64,000 bases of DNA, from contig NZ_CP139368.1 in the NCBI RefSeq assembly GCF_034120055.1, positions 2,418,001 to 2,482,000 of the forward strand, given 5' to 3'. Shown here one piece after another: positions 17,457 to 25,502 of this stretch. Both the position numbers and the translations under genes were made by a program. The stretch's first letter is position 1. Every line of letters starts with the position of its first letter. Source of the DNA: Microbacterium rhizosphaerae (GTDB taxonomy: Bacteria > Actinomycetota > Actinomycetes > Actinomycetales > Microbacteriaceae). Under the pieces are notes generated by a model. That model worked only from the letters and a program-made list of their open reading frames with translations, was not told the origin of the DNA and ran no database searches.

Positions 17457-18433
17457 AGACCACCTATCGAGAGGCCATGCGCGCCGCCATGCGGGAGGCC
17501 ATGCAGCGGGATGACCGTGTGTTCCTCATGGGAGAGGACGTGGGCCGCTACGGCGGCGGGTTCGCGGTGAGCCTCGGCCTGCTCGAGGAGTTCGGTCCTG
17601 CCCGCATCCGCGACACACCCCTGTCGGAGGCGGGCTTCGTCGGCGCAGGGATCGGCGCCGCGCTCGGCGGCATGCGGCCCATCGTCGAGATCATGACCGT
17701 CAACTTCAGCCTGCTCGCCCTCGACCAGATCGTGAACAACGCCGCGACGCTCCTGCACATGTCGGGAGGCCAGTTCAACGTGCCCCTCGTCATCCGCATG
17801 ACGACGGGCGGCGGACGACAGCTCGCCGCGCAGCACTCGCACAGCCTCGAGGGCTGGCTCGCGCACATCCCCGGCCTCCGCATCCTCGCACCGGCCACTC
17901 TCGAGGATGCGCGCGGCATGCTGTGGACCGCGCTCGAGGATCCCGACCCGGTCCTGATCTTCGAGCACGGATCGCTCTACAACGTCGGCGGCGAACTCCC
18001 CGACGACGCGGGTGCGGTGGACATCGATCGCGCGGCGATCCGCCGAGCGGGCGGCGACGTCTCGATCATCACGTACGGCGGAACGCTGCCGACGACGCTC
18101 GAGGCGGCCGCCTCCCTCGCTGAGGACGGCATCGATGCCGAGGTGATCGATCTCCGGTCGCTGCGCCCGCTCGACGACGCGACGATCCTCGCGAGCGTCG
18201 CGAAGACGCATCGCGCCGTGATCGTCGACGAGGGCTGGCGAAGCGGGAGCATCTCCGCCGAGATCAGCGCCCGCATCGGCGAAGCGGCCTTCTACGAGCT
18301 CGACGCGCCCGTGACCCGGGTCTGCAGCGCCGAGGTCCCCGTCCCCTATGCACGCCACCTCGAACTGGCGACTCTCCCGTCGGCGGCGCGCGTCGCCGCC
18401 GCCGCGCACGAGACGGTCGGGGCTCATGGGTGA
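17453..18433 (+). CDS. pdhB: pyruvate/2-oxoacid dehydrogenase E1 component, beta subunit
   Basis: 326 aa from a GTG that overlaps the alpha-subunit stop (GTGA). Motifs include [38 protein letters not shown], the [16 protein letters not shown] segment with the beta-subunit histidine region, and the C-terminal [11 protein letters not shown]. With the alpha subunit it forms the alpha2beta2 decarboxylase. Length is normal for the family. Overlaps the E2 start by 8 nt. Confidence 0.9.
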   Translation: MKTTYREAMRAAMREAMQRDDRVFLMGEDVGRYGGGFAVSLGLLEEFGPARIRDTPLSEAGFVGAGIGAALGGMRPIVEIMTVNFSLLALDQIVNNAATLLHMSGGQFNVPLVIRMTTGGGRQLAAQHSHSLEGWLAHIPGLRILAPATLEDARGMLWTALEDPDPVLIFEHGSLYNVGGELPDDAGAVDIDRAAIRRAGGDVSIITYGGTLPTTLEAAASLAEDGIDAEVIDLRSLRPLDDATILASVAKTHRAVIVDEGWRSGSISAEISARIGEAAFYELDAPVTRVCSAEVPVPYARHLELATLPSAARVAAAAHETVGAHG

Positions 18434-19826
18434 GTTCCGCATGCCCTCGCTCGGGGCGGACATGGAAAGCGGCAAGGTCGTCGAATGGCTGGTCGCACCC
18501 GGCGACTACGTCCACCGCGGCGACCTCATCGCGGAGGTCGACACCGAGAAGACGGTGATGGAGATCGAGTCGTTCGAGGAGGGCGTCGTCACCGAGTTCC
18601 TCGTCGACCTCGGCCAGTCGGTGCCCGTGGGAACCCCCATCGCCCGCATCACCGGGACACCGGCCGACGGTGCGCACGTCGGCGCCCCTGTCGCGTCGGG
18701 GACGACCACGCCGAGTGCTCCGTCGCCGATGGCGACGACCCTCGCCGAGCCTCCCGAGGCGGAGGAACCGGCACCGGCGGTGACGCCGCCCGTCCGACGT
18801 CTGGCCCACGTGCTCGGCGTGGATCTCACGCGGCTCCAGGGCACCGGGAAGCATGGCGCCATCACCCGGTCGGATGTGGAGACCGCCGCGGGCCACGGCA
18901 TCCCGCCCGCCGCATCCGCGCCCCTCGCTCCGTCGCCCGCGCCGGCAGGGGTTCGCCTGCGCTCCTCTCCTCGCGCGCGCCGGCTCGCCGCCGAGCGGGG
19001 CATCGACCTCGCCGAGGTCCGCGGCAGCGGACCCGACGGCGCCGTGCTCGCCGAGGACATCGCCCGCGCGGGCAGCCGCGAGACGCCTCCGCCGACGGCT
19101 GAGTCCTCCCCCGCCCCCGCCGCACCCGAGGCTCGTGCCCCTGCGGAGAGCACCACCGACCGCGTCGCGAAGATGCATCGGGCCGTGGGAACGCTGATGG
19201 CGCGATCGAAGAGAGAGATCCCTCACTACTACCTGAGCACGACCATCGACCTCACCGCGGCGGTCGACTGGATGCAGCGCACCAACGCCGGCCGGCCCAT
19301 CGCGCAGAGGCTCGTCCCGGCCGCACTGCTCCTGTCCGCGTGCGCGCGGGCGGCGAAGGAGGTCCCCGACGTGAACGGGTTCTTCCTCGACGGGGCGTTC
19401 CAGCCGAGCACCGCCGTCCATCTCGGCGTCGCCGTGGCGCTGCGCGGCGGCGGTCTCATCGCGCCGGCCATCCACGATGCGGACACCCTGTCGGTCGACG
19501 AGGTCATGGGCCGACTGCGCGACCTGGTCGCGCGGGCCCGCGCCGGACGCCTCCAGCGCGCGGAGATGGCCGATCCGACGATCACGGTGACCAACCTCGG
19601 CGATCTCGGAGTCGAGTCGATCTTCGGCGTCATCTATCCGCCGCAGGTCGCGCTCGTCGGCTTCGGCCGCGTCGTCGAGCGGCCGGTCGCCCGCGACGGC
19701 CTGATCGGCGTGCGACCGACCGTCATCGCTACTCTGTCCGCAGATCATCGTGCGAGCGACGGCCTGGTGGGCGGCCGCCTCCTCGCACGGATCGACGAAC
19801 TGCTGCAGAAACCGGAGGAGCTGTGA
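18426..19826 (+). CDS. pdhC: dihydrolipoamide acyltransferase (E2) with one lipoyl and two E1/E3-binding domains
   Basis: 466 aa. Lipoyl domain at residues 2-77 with the modified lysine K42 in [12 protein letters not shown]. Ala/Pro linkers separate two peripheral-subunit-binding domains, [19 protein letters not shown] and [20 protein letters not shown]; two copies are unusual. The catalytic domain from about 240 has NFL-like core strands and [17 protein letters not shown], holding the H-x-x-x-D-G active site. Start at ATG 18426, 8 nt inside the E1-beta gene. No E3 (lipoamide dehydrogenase) gene follows, so E3 must be shared with the main complex. Confidence 0.9.
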   Translation: MGEFRMPSLGADMESGKVVEWLVAPGDYVHRGDLIAEVDTEKTVMEIESFEEGVVTEFLVDLGQSVPVGTPIARITGTPADGAHVGAPVASGTTTPSAPSPMATTLAEPPEAEEPAPAVTPPVRRLAHVLGVDLTRLQGTGKHGAITRSDVETAAGHGIPPAASAPLAPSPAPAGVRLRSSPRARRLAAERGIDLAEVRGSGPDGAVLAEDIARAGSRETPPPTAESSPAPAAPEARAPAESTTDRVAKMHRAVGTLMARSKREIPHYYLSTTIDLTAAVDWMQRTNAGRPIAQRLVPAALLLSACARAAKEVPDVNGFFLDGAFQPSTAVHLGVAVALRGGGLIAPAIHDADTLSVDEVMGRLRDLVARARAGRLQRAEMADPTITVTNLGDLGVESIFGVIYPPQVALVGFGRVVERPVARDGLIGVRPTVIATLSADHRASDGLVGGRLLARIDELLQKPEEL

Positions 19827-20065
19827 ACGAACAGGATGCACGCGCGGCCGTCCTGGCCGCGATCACCGACGTCGCACCGGACATCGACGTGGACGGGTTG
19901 GACGAATCCGCCCGACTCCGCCAGGATCTCGAACTCGACTCGCTCGATTTCCTCGGAATCCTCGAGCGTCTCGCCGCATCGACCGGGGTGACCACGCCGG
20001 AGGAGGACTACGGGGCGCTGACCACCGTGCAGGCCCTCACCGGCTACATCGCCTCGCGCGCCTGA
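19823..20065 (+). CDS. acyl carrier protein
   Basis: 80 aa, acidic. The phosphopantetheine site is DLELDSLDFLGILERL with Ser40 in D-S-L-D. GTG at 19823 overlaps the E2 stop (GTGA). An ACP inside a PDH-type operon is not usual. It could receive an acyl group from the E2 or the AMP ligase, or help provide octanoyl groups for lipoylation of the E2; these are inferences. Expression is tied to the dormancy-type promoter at 14608. Confidence 0.88.
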   Translation: MNEQDARAAVLAAITDVAPDIDVDGLDESARLRQDLELDSLDFLGILERLAASTGVTTPEEDYGALTTVQALTGYIASRA

Positions 20066-20083
20066 CGGCGGGGCGGACCGCAC

Positions 20084-22045
20084 ATGCCCTACTGGCTCGC
20101 CGTCGGTCTGTTCGGGGTGGGATTCGCCGTGCTCGCGGCCTGGGCGGCACGCCGCCTCCTCGACCGATCGGTGGGATGGATGCGCTCCGTCGTGACCGCT
20201 TTCATCGTCTTCATCGTCGCGCTGCCCCTCACCACGTGGTCGCTGGACGCCGCGGGGGTCGTCCGCGGTGGTCAGGTCGTCGCCGAGCTCCCCATCGCCG
20301 TGTCGTTCTTCGTGGTGACGCTCGGGTGGCTGTTCGCCGGGGTGGTGGTGTGCATCGTGACCCTCGAGTTCGCCTGGCCCTCCCACGGGCTGCGCAATCC
20401 GATCGCATCCGTCCGGGAGGCGTTCCGCCGCCGCGACCGCGCGAAGAGGTACACGCAGATCCTGTCGATCGCCTCGCGACACGGGGTCGCGCTGTTCGGC
20501 GCGCCGCGCACGGCGCCCCGCGACCTTCCCACCGCGCTCGTGGACGCGATGAACGAGGCCGGCGTGACGTTCGTCAAGCTCGGTCAGGTGCTCTCGGCCA
20601 GGGACGATCTGCTTCCGCGCGAGTTCGTGGACGCCTTCGCGACTCTGCAGATGGAGTCGACGCCGATCTCCTGGGCGGACGCGGAGGCGGCGATCCGTGC
20701 CGAGCTGCGCCGGCCGCTCGACGAGGTCTTCGCCCGGATCGATCCGGAGCCCCTCGCCGCGGCATCGGTCGCGCAGGTGCATGCCGCGCAACTGCGGGAC
20801 GGGAACGAGGTGATCGTCAAGATCCAGCGACCCCTCGCACGCCGGCAGGTGACGACCGATCTCGACATCCTGCGTCGCCTCGCCGCTGACCTCGAGCGCC
20901 GCACGGACTGGGCGAAGGAGTATGGTGCTGCGGCGCTGGTCGAGGAGTTCGCGAGAGGGCTGTATGACGAACTCGATTACCGGATCGAGATCGACAACGC
21001 CGAGATGCTCCGCGTCGCGACCGCCCAGTCGCCGTCACGGCTGCGCATCCCCATGAGCTACGCACAATTGTCCACCGAGCGCATGCTCGTGCAGGAGCGC
21101 GTGCGAGGGACCCCGCTGACGCACGTGTCCTCGGTCGAGCTGCCCGCGCAGGAGGCATCCGCGATCGCCGATGAGATCGCGTCGGCTGTCTTCGACCAGG
21201 TCCTGCTGCGCGGTGTGTTCCATGCCGACCTCCATGCGGGCAACCTCATCCTCGGCGCGCGGCGCGGCGAGGGAGAGCCCCGAGATGTCACCCTCATCGA
21301 CTTCGGCTCGGTGGGAATCATCGAGAAGAGCCTCCGGCGCCTCCTCGTCCCGCTCCTCATCGCCATCGCGAACGAGGACGACACCGTGGCGACGGACCTC
21401 GTGCTGCTGATCTGCGGCTACGGCGACTCGCTGCGCAAGCCCGCCCTGCAGCGCGACATCGGTGTCGTCATCACCCGCGTGCGCAACAGCCCGACGCACG
21501 ACGACATCTTCCGTCTGCTGCTCGATGCTCTGCGCCGGCACCGCCTCGCCATCCCCCCGTCCCTGCTGCTGGTGCTGCGCACGTTGAGCTCGCTGGAAGG
21601 CACGCTGCGGCTGATCCAGCCGGACTACGACCTGACCCGGCGGGGGCTCGAGCTCGCCCCCACCGCCGCCGTGCAGCAGCTCTCGATCCGGGATGCGATC
21701 CTCAGCGCTCAGTCGCGAGGGGCCGTTCTGATGGAGGGCGCTCGGCGACTCAGCCGACGGATCGAGAGCGTGTCACGCGCCCTCGACGAGGGTACGTTCT
21801 CGCTGCGGATGCGGGTCTTCGAGACCGGTGCGGAGCGCTCATGGGTCGACGCGCTGATGTCGCGCATGACGATCACGGTCATCGGCGTCACCCTCGTGAT
21901 CGCCGGTGTCCTGCTCGCCGTCAGCAGCACCGGCCCGATGCTGACGACGGACGTGCGCGCCTTCGGGTTCCTCGGCAGCGTGCTCGCCCTCGGCGGCCTG
22001 CTCCTGCTGCTGCGCAGCCTCGGTCGCTCGTTCCGCGGCCGCTGA
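20084..22045 (+). CDS. ubiB: UbiB/ABC1 (ADCK) atypical kinase-like membrane protein
   Basis: 653 aa. Three N-terminal helices (LAVGLFGVGFAVLAAWAA, VVTAFIVFIVALPL, AVSFFVVTLGWLFAGVVVCIV), a cytoplasmic UbiB domain and two C-terminal helices. Family motifs are clear: FVKLGQVLSARDDLLP (K-x-G-Q), AAASVAQVHAAQL, EVIVKIQRP, FHADLHAGNLI and LIDFGSVG. UbiB-type ATPases support quinone synthesis or lipid handling. Here it ends the acsA-PDH-ACP operon 18 nt after ACP, with only a weak ribosome site. Actinobacteria of this type make menaquinone, so a quinone role would be with menaquinone. Confidence 0.85.
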   Translation: MPYWLAVGLFGVGFAVLAAWAARRLLDRSVGWMRSVVTAFIVFIVALPLTTWSLDAAGVVRGGQVVAELPIAVSFFVVTLGWLFAGVVVCIVTLEFAWPSHGLRNPIASVREAFRRRDRAKRYTQILSIASRHGVALFGAPRTAPRDLPTALVDAMNEAGVTFVKLGQVLSARDDLLPREFVDAFATLQMESTPISWADAEAAIRAELRRPLDEVFARIDPEPLAAASVAQVHAAQLRDGNEVIVKIQRPLARRQVTTDLDILRRLAADLERRTDWAKEYGAAALVEEFARGLYDELDYRIEIDNAEMLRVATAQSPSRLRIPMSYAQLSTERMLVQERVRGTPLTHVSSVELPAQEASAIADEIASAVFDQVLLRGVFHADLHAGNLILGARRGEGEPRDVTLIDFGSVGIIEKSLRRLLVPLLIAIANEDDTVATDLVLLICGYGDSLRKPALQRDIGVVITRVRNSPTHDDIFRLLLDALRRHRLAIPPSLLLVLRTLSSLEGTLRLIQPDYDLTRRGLELAPTAAVQQLSIRDAILSAQSRGAVLMEGARRLSRRIESVSRALDEGTFSLRMRVFETGAERSWVDALMSRMTITVIGVTLVIAGVLLAVSSTGPMLTTDVRAFGFLGSVLALGGLLLLLRSLGRSFRGR

Positions 22046-22083
22046 TCGGCTCCGCGTGGGCAGCGCCGTGCGGTCCGGGGTCA

Positions 22084-22194
22084 GGGGAGGCGGCCCCCAG
22101 CGCACGCCTCCCCTTTGCTGCCGCAACCTCGGCTCCGATTGATGCAGCCCATCAATTCCTGCCGTCTTCGCCGGTCGCCGCGGGAGCTACCCGT
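22084..22194 (-). ncRNA. candidate small RNA B, box-driven, about 111 nt
   Basis: Minus-strand segment with 5-prime end ACGGGTAGCTCCCG at about 22194, a central hairpin ATTGAT/ATCAAT (22138-22143 / 22151-22156) around a GCTGC-containing loop, and a 9-bp terminal stem GGGGAGGCG/CGCCTCCCC (22084-22092 / 22105-22113). The same elements occur in candidate A in the same order and at about the same total length. On the plus strand the terminal stem is followed by TTT and may also end the ubiB operon. A 21-codon ATG frame inside has no ribosome site. No protein gene uses this promoter. Confidence 0.6.
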
Positions 22195-22201
22195 GCGACA
22201 C

Positions 22202-22244
22202 AGGTTAGAGCCCGGACGGATGGCACGGTCGGGACCAAAGTCCC
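22202..22244 (-). promoter_or_regulatory. DosR-like box plus -10 for candidate small RNA B
   Basis: Box GGGACCAAAGTCCC (22231-22244), 23 bp, TAACCT (22202-22207) on the minus strand, a perfect TANNNT. In the plus direction, toward the kinase gene, no matching hexamer exists at 21-24 bp. Confidence 0.65.
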
Positions 22245-22388
22245 GCAGGGCCGCCACACTCCCGCGCCGGGGAGCTGTCGAGGCGCGAGTGCTTTCCGGC
22301 GAACGTGCCAGGCGGGCCGCCCACCACTTTCTCCATCCGTCGGACCCATGCGGGTAGGATGTGGCCCGGACATGGTGAGGCTGGGGTC

Positions 22389-24062
22389 ATGGAACATGAA
22401 TCTCTGCGGTTCCCCGATGTTCCGCGCGCAGAGCTCGAGAGCACGATCAACGACCTGATCTCACAGGCGCAGCGTGTCCTCACGGCGCAAGGGCGTCTTC
22501 GTGCCCTGCTGCAGGCCTACCGCGCGGTGATCGAGGAGCTCGATCTCGATCGCGTGCTGTCGCGCATCGTCGAGGCCGGCGCCACCCTCGTCGGCGCGGG
22601 TTACGCCGCCCTGGGCGTCATCGACAGCCGAGGCCAGCTGGAGCGCTTCATCCATGTCGGAATCCCGCCGGAGCAGGTCGATCTGATCGGCCACCTCCCC
22701 CAGGGCCGGGGACTGCTGGGCGCCGTCATCGACGCGGGTGCGACCATCCGCTTGGAGCGTCTCGGCGACGACCCGCGGTCGGTCGGGTTCCCCGAGCACC
22801 ATCCGCCGATGGACGGGTTCCTCGGCGTCCCGGTGCGAGTGCGTGACCAGATCTTCGGGAATCTCTACCTCACCGAACCTCAGGCGGGCGCGTTCACGGA
22901 GGAGGACCAGGAGCTCATCGAGTCGCTGGCGGTCGCCGCTGGGATCGCCATCGAGAACGCCAGGCTGTACGACGAGGCTCGCCGCCAGGAGCGGCTGAGC
23001 ACGGCCCTGTCGGAGGTGCGGGCAGCGCTCCTCTCTCCCGACACCGTGGACGTCTTCGGCGTCGTGGCCGAACGCGTCGCATCCGTCGTCCCGGTCGAGC
23101 TGGTCATGATCGTGGTGCCGATGGACTCCGACCATGAGATGCGCGTGGATGCCGCGCGCGGGCCGGATGCCGAACGCCTCGCCCGCATCGTGCTTCCGGC
23201 CGACTCGACGCCGGGTCGCGCGATGAGTTCGGGCGGTCTCATCACCGACGAGGCCTGGGCGATCCCGGATCGCGGCATCGAGCTCGGTCCCACGGCCGCC
23301 GTGCCCTTGATGACGGCCGGGCGGCCCATCGGCGCCCTGTGCGTCTCGCGGAGCCCGGGTGGCGGTGCGTTCACGCATCCCGAGCTGTCGGCGATCTCGG
23401 AATTCGCCGCGCAGGCCGGCATCGCCGTCACCCTGGCGTGGGCACGCCAGGACCGCGAGCGCCTCGAAGTCGTCGAGGAGCGCAGCCGCATCGCCCGCGA
23501 CCTCCACGACCACGTCATCCAGAGGCTGTTCGCGACCGGGCTGGGCCTGCAGGCGCTCGCCTCATCCGATCCGGCCCATGCCGTCGAGCTCGACGAGCGT
23601 GTCGGAGAGATCGATGCCGCCATCACCGACATCCGCACGGCCATCTTCGCGCTGCGGGGCAGGGGCACCGCGACCGTTCTGGCCCGGCACCGCCTCCTCG
23701 ATGTCGTCAGTGAGCTCGCCCCGGCGCTGATCTCCACCCCCCGCATCACCTTCACCGGCCCGGTCGATCTGATCCTCCGAGAGTCGCTCGCCGACGACGT
23801 GGTCGCCGTCGTGCGCGAGTCCCTCGCCAACGTCGCTCGCCACGCGAACGCCGAGACCTCGGAGGTGATCGTCCTCGTCACCGACTCCGAGGTCGCGGTG
23901 AGCATCGAGGACGACGGAGACGGCGTGGATCCCGATGCCATTGGAAAGGGCGGCACCGGCAACCTCGCCCAGCGGGCCGCGGGCCGCGGCGGCACTTACA
24001 CACTGGAGCGCCGCGCCGTGCGGGGAACCCGCGCGCAGTGGAGAGTACCGATCCCGGGGTGA
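22389..24062 (+). CDS. devS: DosS/DevS-like GAF-GAF sensor histidine kinase
   Basis: 557 aa. Two GAF domains (about 55-195 and 215-360): VLSRIVEAGATLVGAGYAALGVID begins the first, and EFAAQAGIAVTLAWARQDRERLE ends the second. A HisKA_3 box follows, ERSRIARDLHDHVIQRLFATGL, with phospho-His at residue 373, then an HATPase domain with VVRESLANVARHANA and IEDDGDGVDPDAIG. This order matches mycobacterial DosS/DosT, which sense oxygen, NO and CO through heme in the first GAF; the heme ligand cannot be confirmed by eye. ATG 22389 follows GAGG. No NarL/FixJ-type regulator gene is next to it, which is unusual. Confidence 0.88.
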   Translation: MEHESLRFPDVPRAELESTINDLISQAQRVLTAQGRLRALLQAYRAVIEELDLDRVLSRIVEAGATLVGAGYAALGVIDSRGQLERFIHVGIPPEQVDLIGHLPQGRGLLGAVIDAGATIRLERLGDDPRSVGFPEHHPPMDGFLGVPVRVRDQIFGNLYLTEPQAGAFTEEDQELIESLAVAAGIAIENARLYDEARRQERLSTALSEVRAALLSPDTVDVFGVVAERVASVVPVELVMIVVPMDSDHEMRVDAARGPDAERLARIVLPADSTPGRAMSSGGLITDEAWAIPDRGIELGPTAAVPLMTAGRPIGALCVSRSPGGGAFTHPELSAISEFAAQAGIAVTLAWARQDRERLEVVEERSRIARDLHDHVIQRLFATGLGLQALASSDPAHAVELDERVGEIDAAITDIRTAIFALRGRGTATVLARHRLLDVVSELAPALISTPRITFTGPVDLILRESLADDVVAVVRESLANVARHANAETSEVIVLVTDSEVAVSIEDDGDGVDPDAIGKGGTGNLAQRAAGRGGTYTLERRAVRGTRAQWRVPIPG

Positions 24063-24083
24063 CCGCGGGGCGCCGCATCCGGG

Positions 24084-24125
24084 GTGACCAAAGTCCCCCG
24101 CCGCGACGACGCGGTCGACGATCAT
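24084..24125 (+). promoter_or_regulatory. DosR-like box plus -10, leaderless promoter of the MBL nuclease gene
   Basis: Box GTGACCAAAGTCCC (24084-24097), 22 bp, GATCAT (24120-24125), 6 bp, ATG at 24132. Same geometry as the DUF805, acsA and ppsA promoters. The box begins 22 nt after the kinase stop. Confidence 0.75.
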
Positions 24126-24131
24126 GGCGGA

Positions 24132-25502
24132 ATGTCCGCGACTCTCACGTTCCTCGGCGCCACCGACACCGTCACCGGCTCGCGCTACCTGATCGAGGCC
24201 GACGGTACGCGGCTGCTCGTCGACTGCGGTCTCTTCCAGGGCTACAAGCTGCTCCGCGAGCGCAACCGGCGGCCGTTTCCCGTCGAACCGGCGAGCATCG
24301 ACGCCGTCGTGGTCACGCACGCGCATCTCGACCACACGGGCTACCTCCCGGCCCTGGTCCGAGACGGCTTCCGCGGCCGCATCCACAGTACGCACGGCAC
24401 AGCGGAGCTGAGCACCCTGGTGCTGCCCGACGCGGGCCGGCTGCAGGAGGAGGAGGCGTCGCACCACCGGCGGCACGGCACATCCCGGCACGATGCGCCC
24501 CAGCCGCTCTACACCGAGGAGGACGCGCACCTCGCGCTCGAGCACTTCGCACCGCACCCGTTCGACGAGGACGTCTCGATCGGCGGGATCCGCGTGCGCT
24601 TCGTGCCGGCGGGCCATATCCTCGGGGCGGCCCAGCTGCAGATCACCGCGGATGCGCGGCGCGTGCACTTCACGGGAGACCTCGGTCGCGTGGACGATCC
24701 GCTGATGCGTCCGCCGCGGCCCCTGGAGACGACGGATGTGCTCGTCTCGGAGTCCACGTACGGCGACCGCCGTCATCCCGGGGAGGACCCCACGGCGGCG
24801 CTGGGACGGATCGTCCGTGACGTCACCGGACGCGGCGGCGTCGTCATCCTGCCCGCGTTCGCCATCGGCCGCGCGGAGACGCTCCTGCTGCACCTCAGCC
24901 GGCTGGGCGAATCGGGCGCCATCCCCGAGGTCCCGATCTTCCTCAACAGCCCGATGGCCGTCGACGGCAGCGAGATCTACGCGCGTCATCCGGAGGAGCA
25001 CCGCCTCCCGCCCGACCAGTTCCGCGCGATGTACCGGCTCGCGACTCTCGTGCGCACGGTCGATGAATCCAAGCTGCTGAACCTTCGCGGCGGCCCCGCC
25101 GTCATCATCTCGGCGAGCGGGATGCTCGAGGGCGGTCGCGTGCTCCACCACATCGCCGCGTACGGCTCGGACCCCGCGAACGCCATCGTGCTGACCGGCT
25201 TCCAGGCGGGCGGCACGCGCGGCCGCGCTCTGGAGCAGGGCGAGCGTACGCTGCGCATCTACGGGCGCGACGTCCCGATCAGAGCCCAGGTCCACGTGCT
25301 CGAGATGCTCTCGGCGCATGCGGACGCCGGGCAGATCGTCGACTGGATGCGCACGGCTCCCCAGCCGCCGCACGCGGTCTACCTCACCCACGGCGAGCCA
25401 CCGGCATCCGACGCGCTCCGCATCCGCATCCGCCGCGAGCTCGGCTGGACCGCGCGCGTGCCCGAGCTGGCTCAGACCGTCGACCTCTCAGCGAGCCTGT
25501 GA
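24132..25502 (+). CDS. MBL-fold beta-CASP nuclease (CPSF73/RNA-specificity type)
   Basis: 456 aa. Metallo-beta-lactamase core with HAHLDHTG (residues 63-70) and two later histidines in FVPAGHILGAAQ and VHFTGDLGR. The beta-CASP insert contains VVILPAFAIGRAETLLLHL and VIISASGMLEGGRVLHHI, and the C-terminal RNA-metabolising part has EMLSAHADAGQIVDWM and HGEPPASDALRIRI. These are the landmarks of CPSF73-like RNA nucleases. The start at 24132 is fixed by leaderless geometry; the longer frame to 24084 begins inside the box. With the baeRF-like genes and small RNAs it points to RNA and translation control in the regulon. The last 15 nt overlap the convergent mgtA. Confidence 0.88.
   Translation: MSATLTFLGATDTVTGSRYLIEADGTRLLVDCGLFQGYKLLRERNRRPFPVEPASIDAVVVTHAHLDHTGYLPALVRDGFRGRIHSTHGTAELSTLVLPDAGRLQEEEASHHRRHGTSRHDAPQPLYTEEDAHLALEHFAPHPFDEDVSIGGIRVRFVPAGHILGAAQLQITADARRVHFTGDLGRVDDPLMRPPRPLETTDVLVSESTYGDRRHPGEDPTAALGRIVRDVTGRGGVVILPAFAIGRAETLLLHLSRLGESGAIPEVPIFLNSPMAVDGSEIYARHPEEHRLPPDQFRAMYRLATLVRTVDESKLLNLRGGPAVIISASGMLEGGRVLHHIAAYGSDPANAIVLTGFQAGGTRGRALEQGERTLRIYGRDVPIRAQVHVLEMLSAHADAGQIVDWMRTAPQPPHAVYLTHGEPPASDALRIRIRRELGWTARVPELAQTVDLSASL

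Noticed and set aside
22139..22204. 21-codon minus-strand peptide inside small RNA candidate B
   Set aside because: No ribosome site, no counterpart in candidate A, and the shared features are structural rather than coding.
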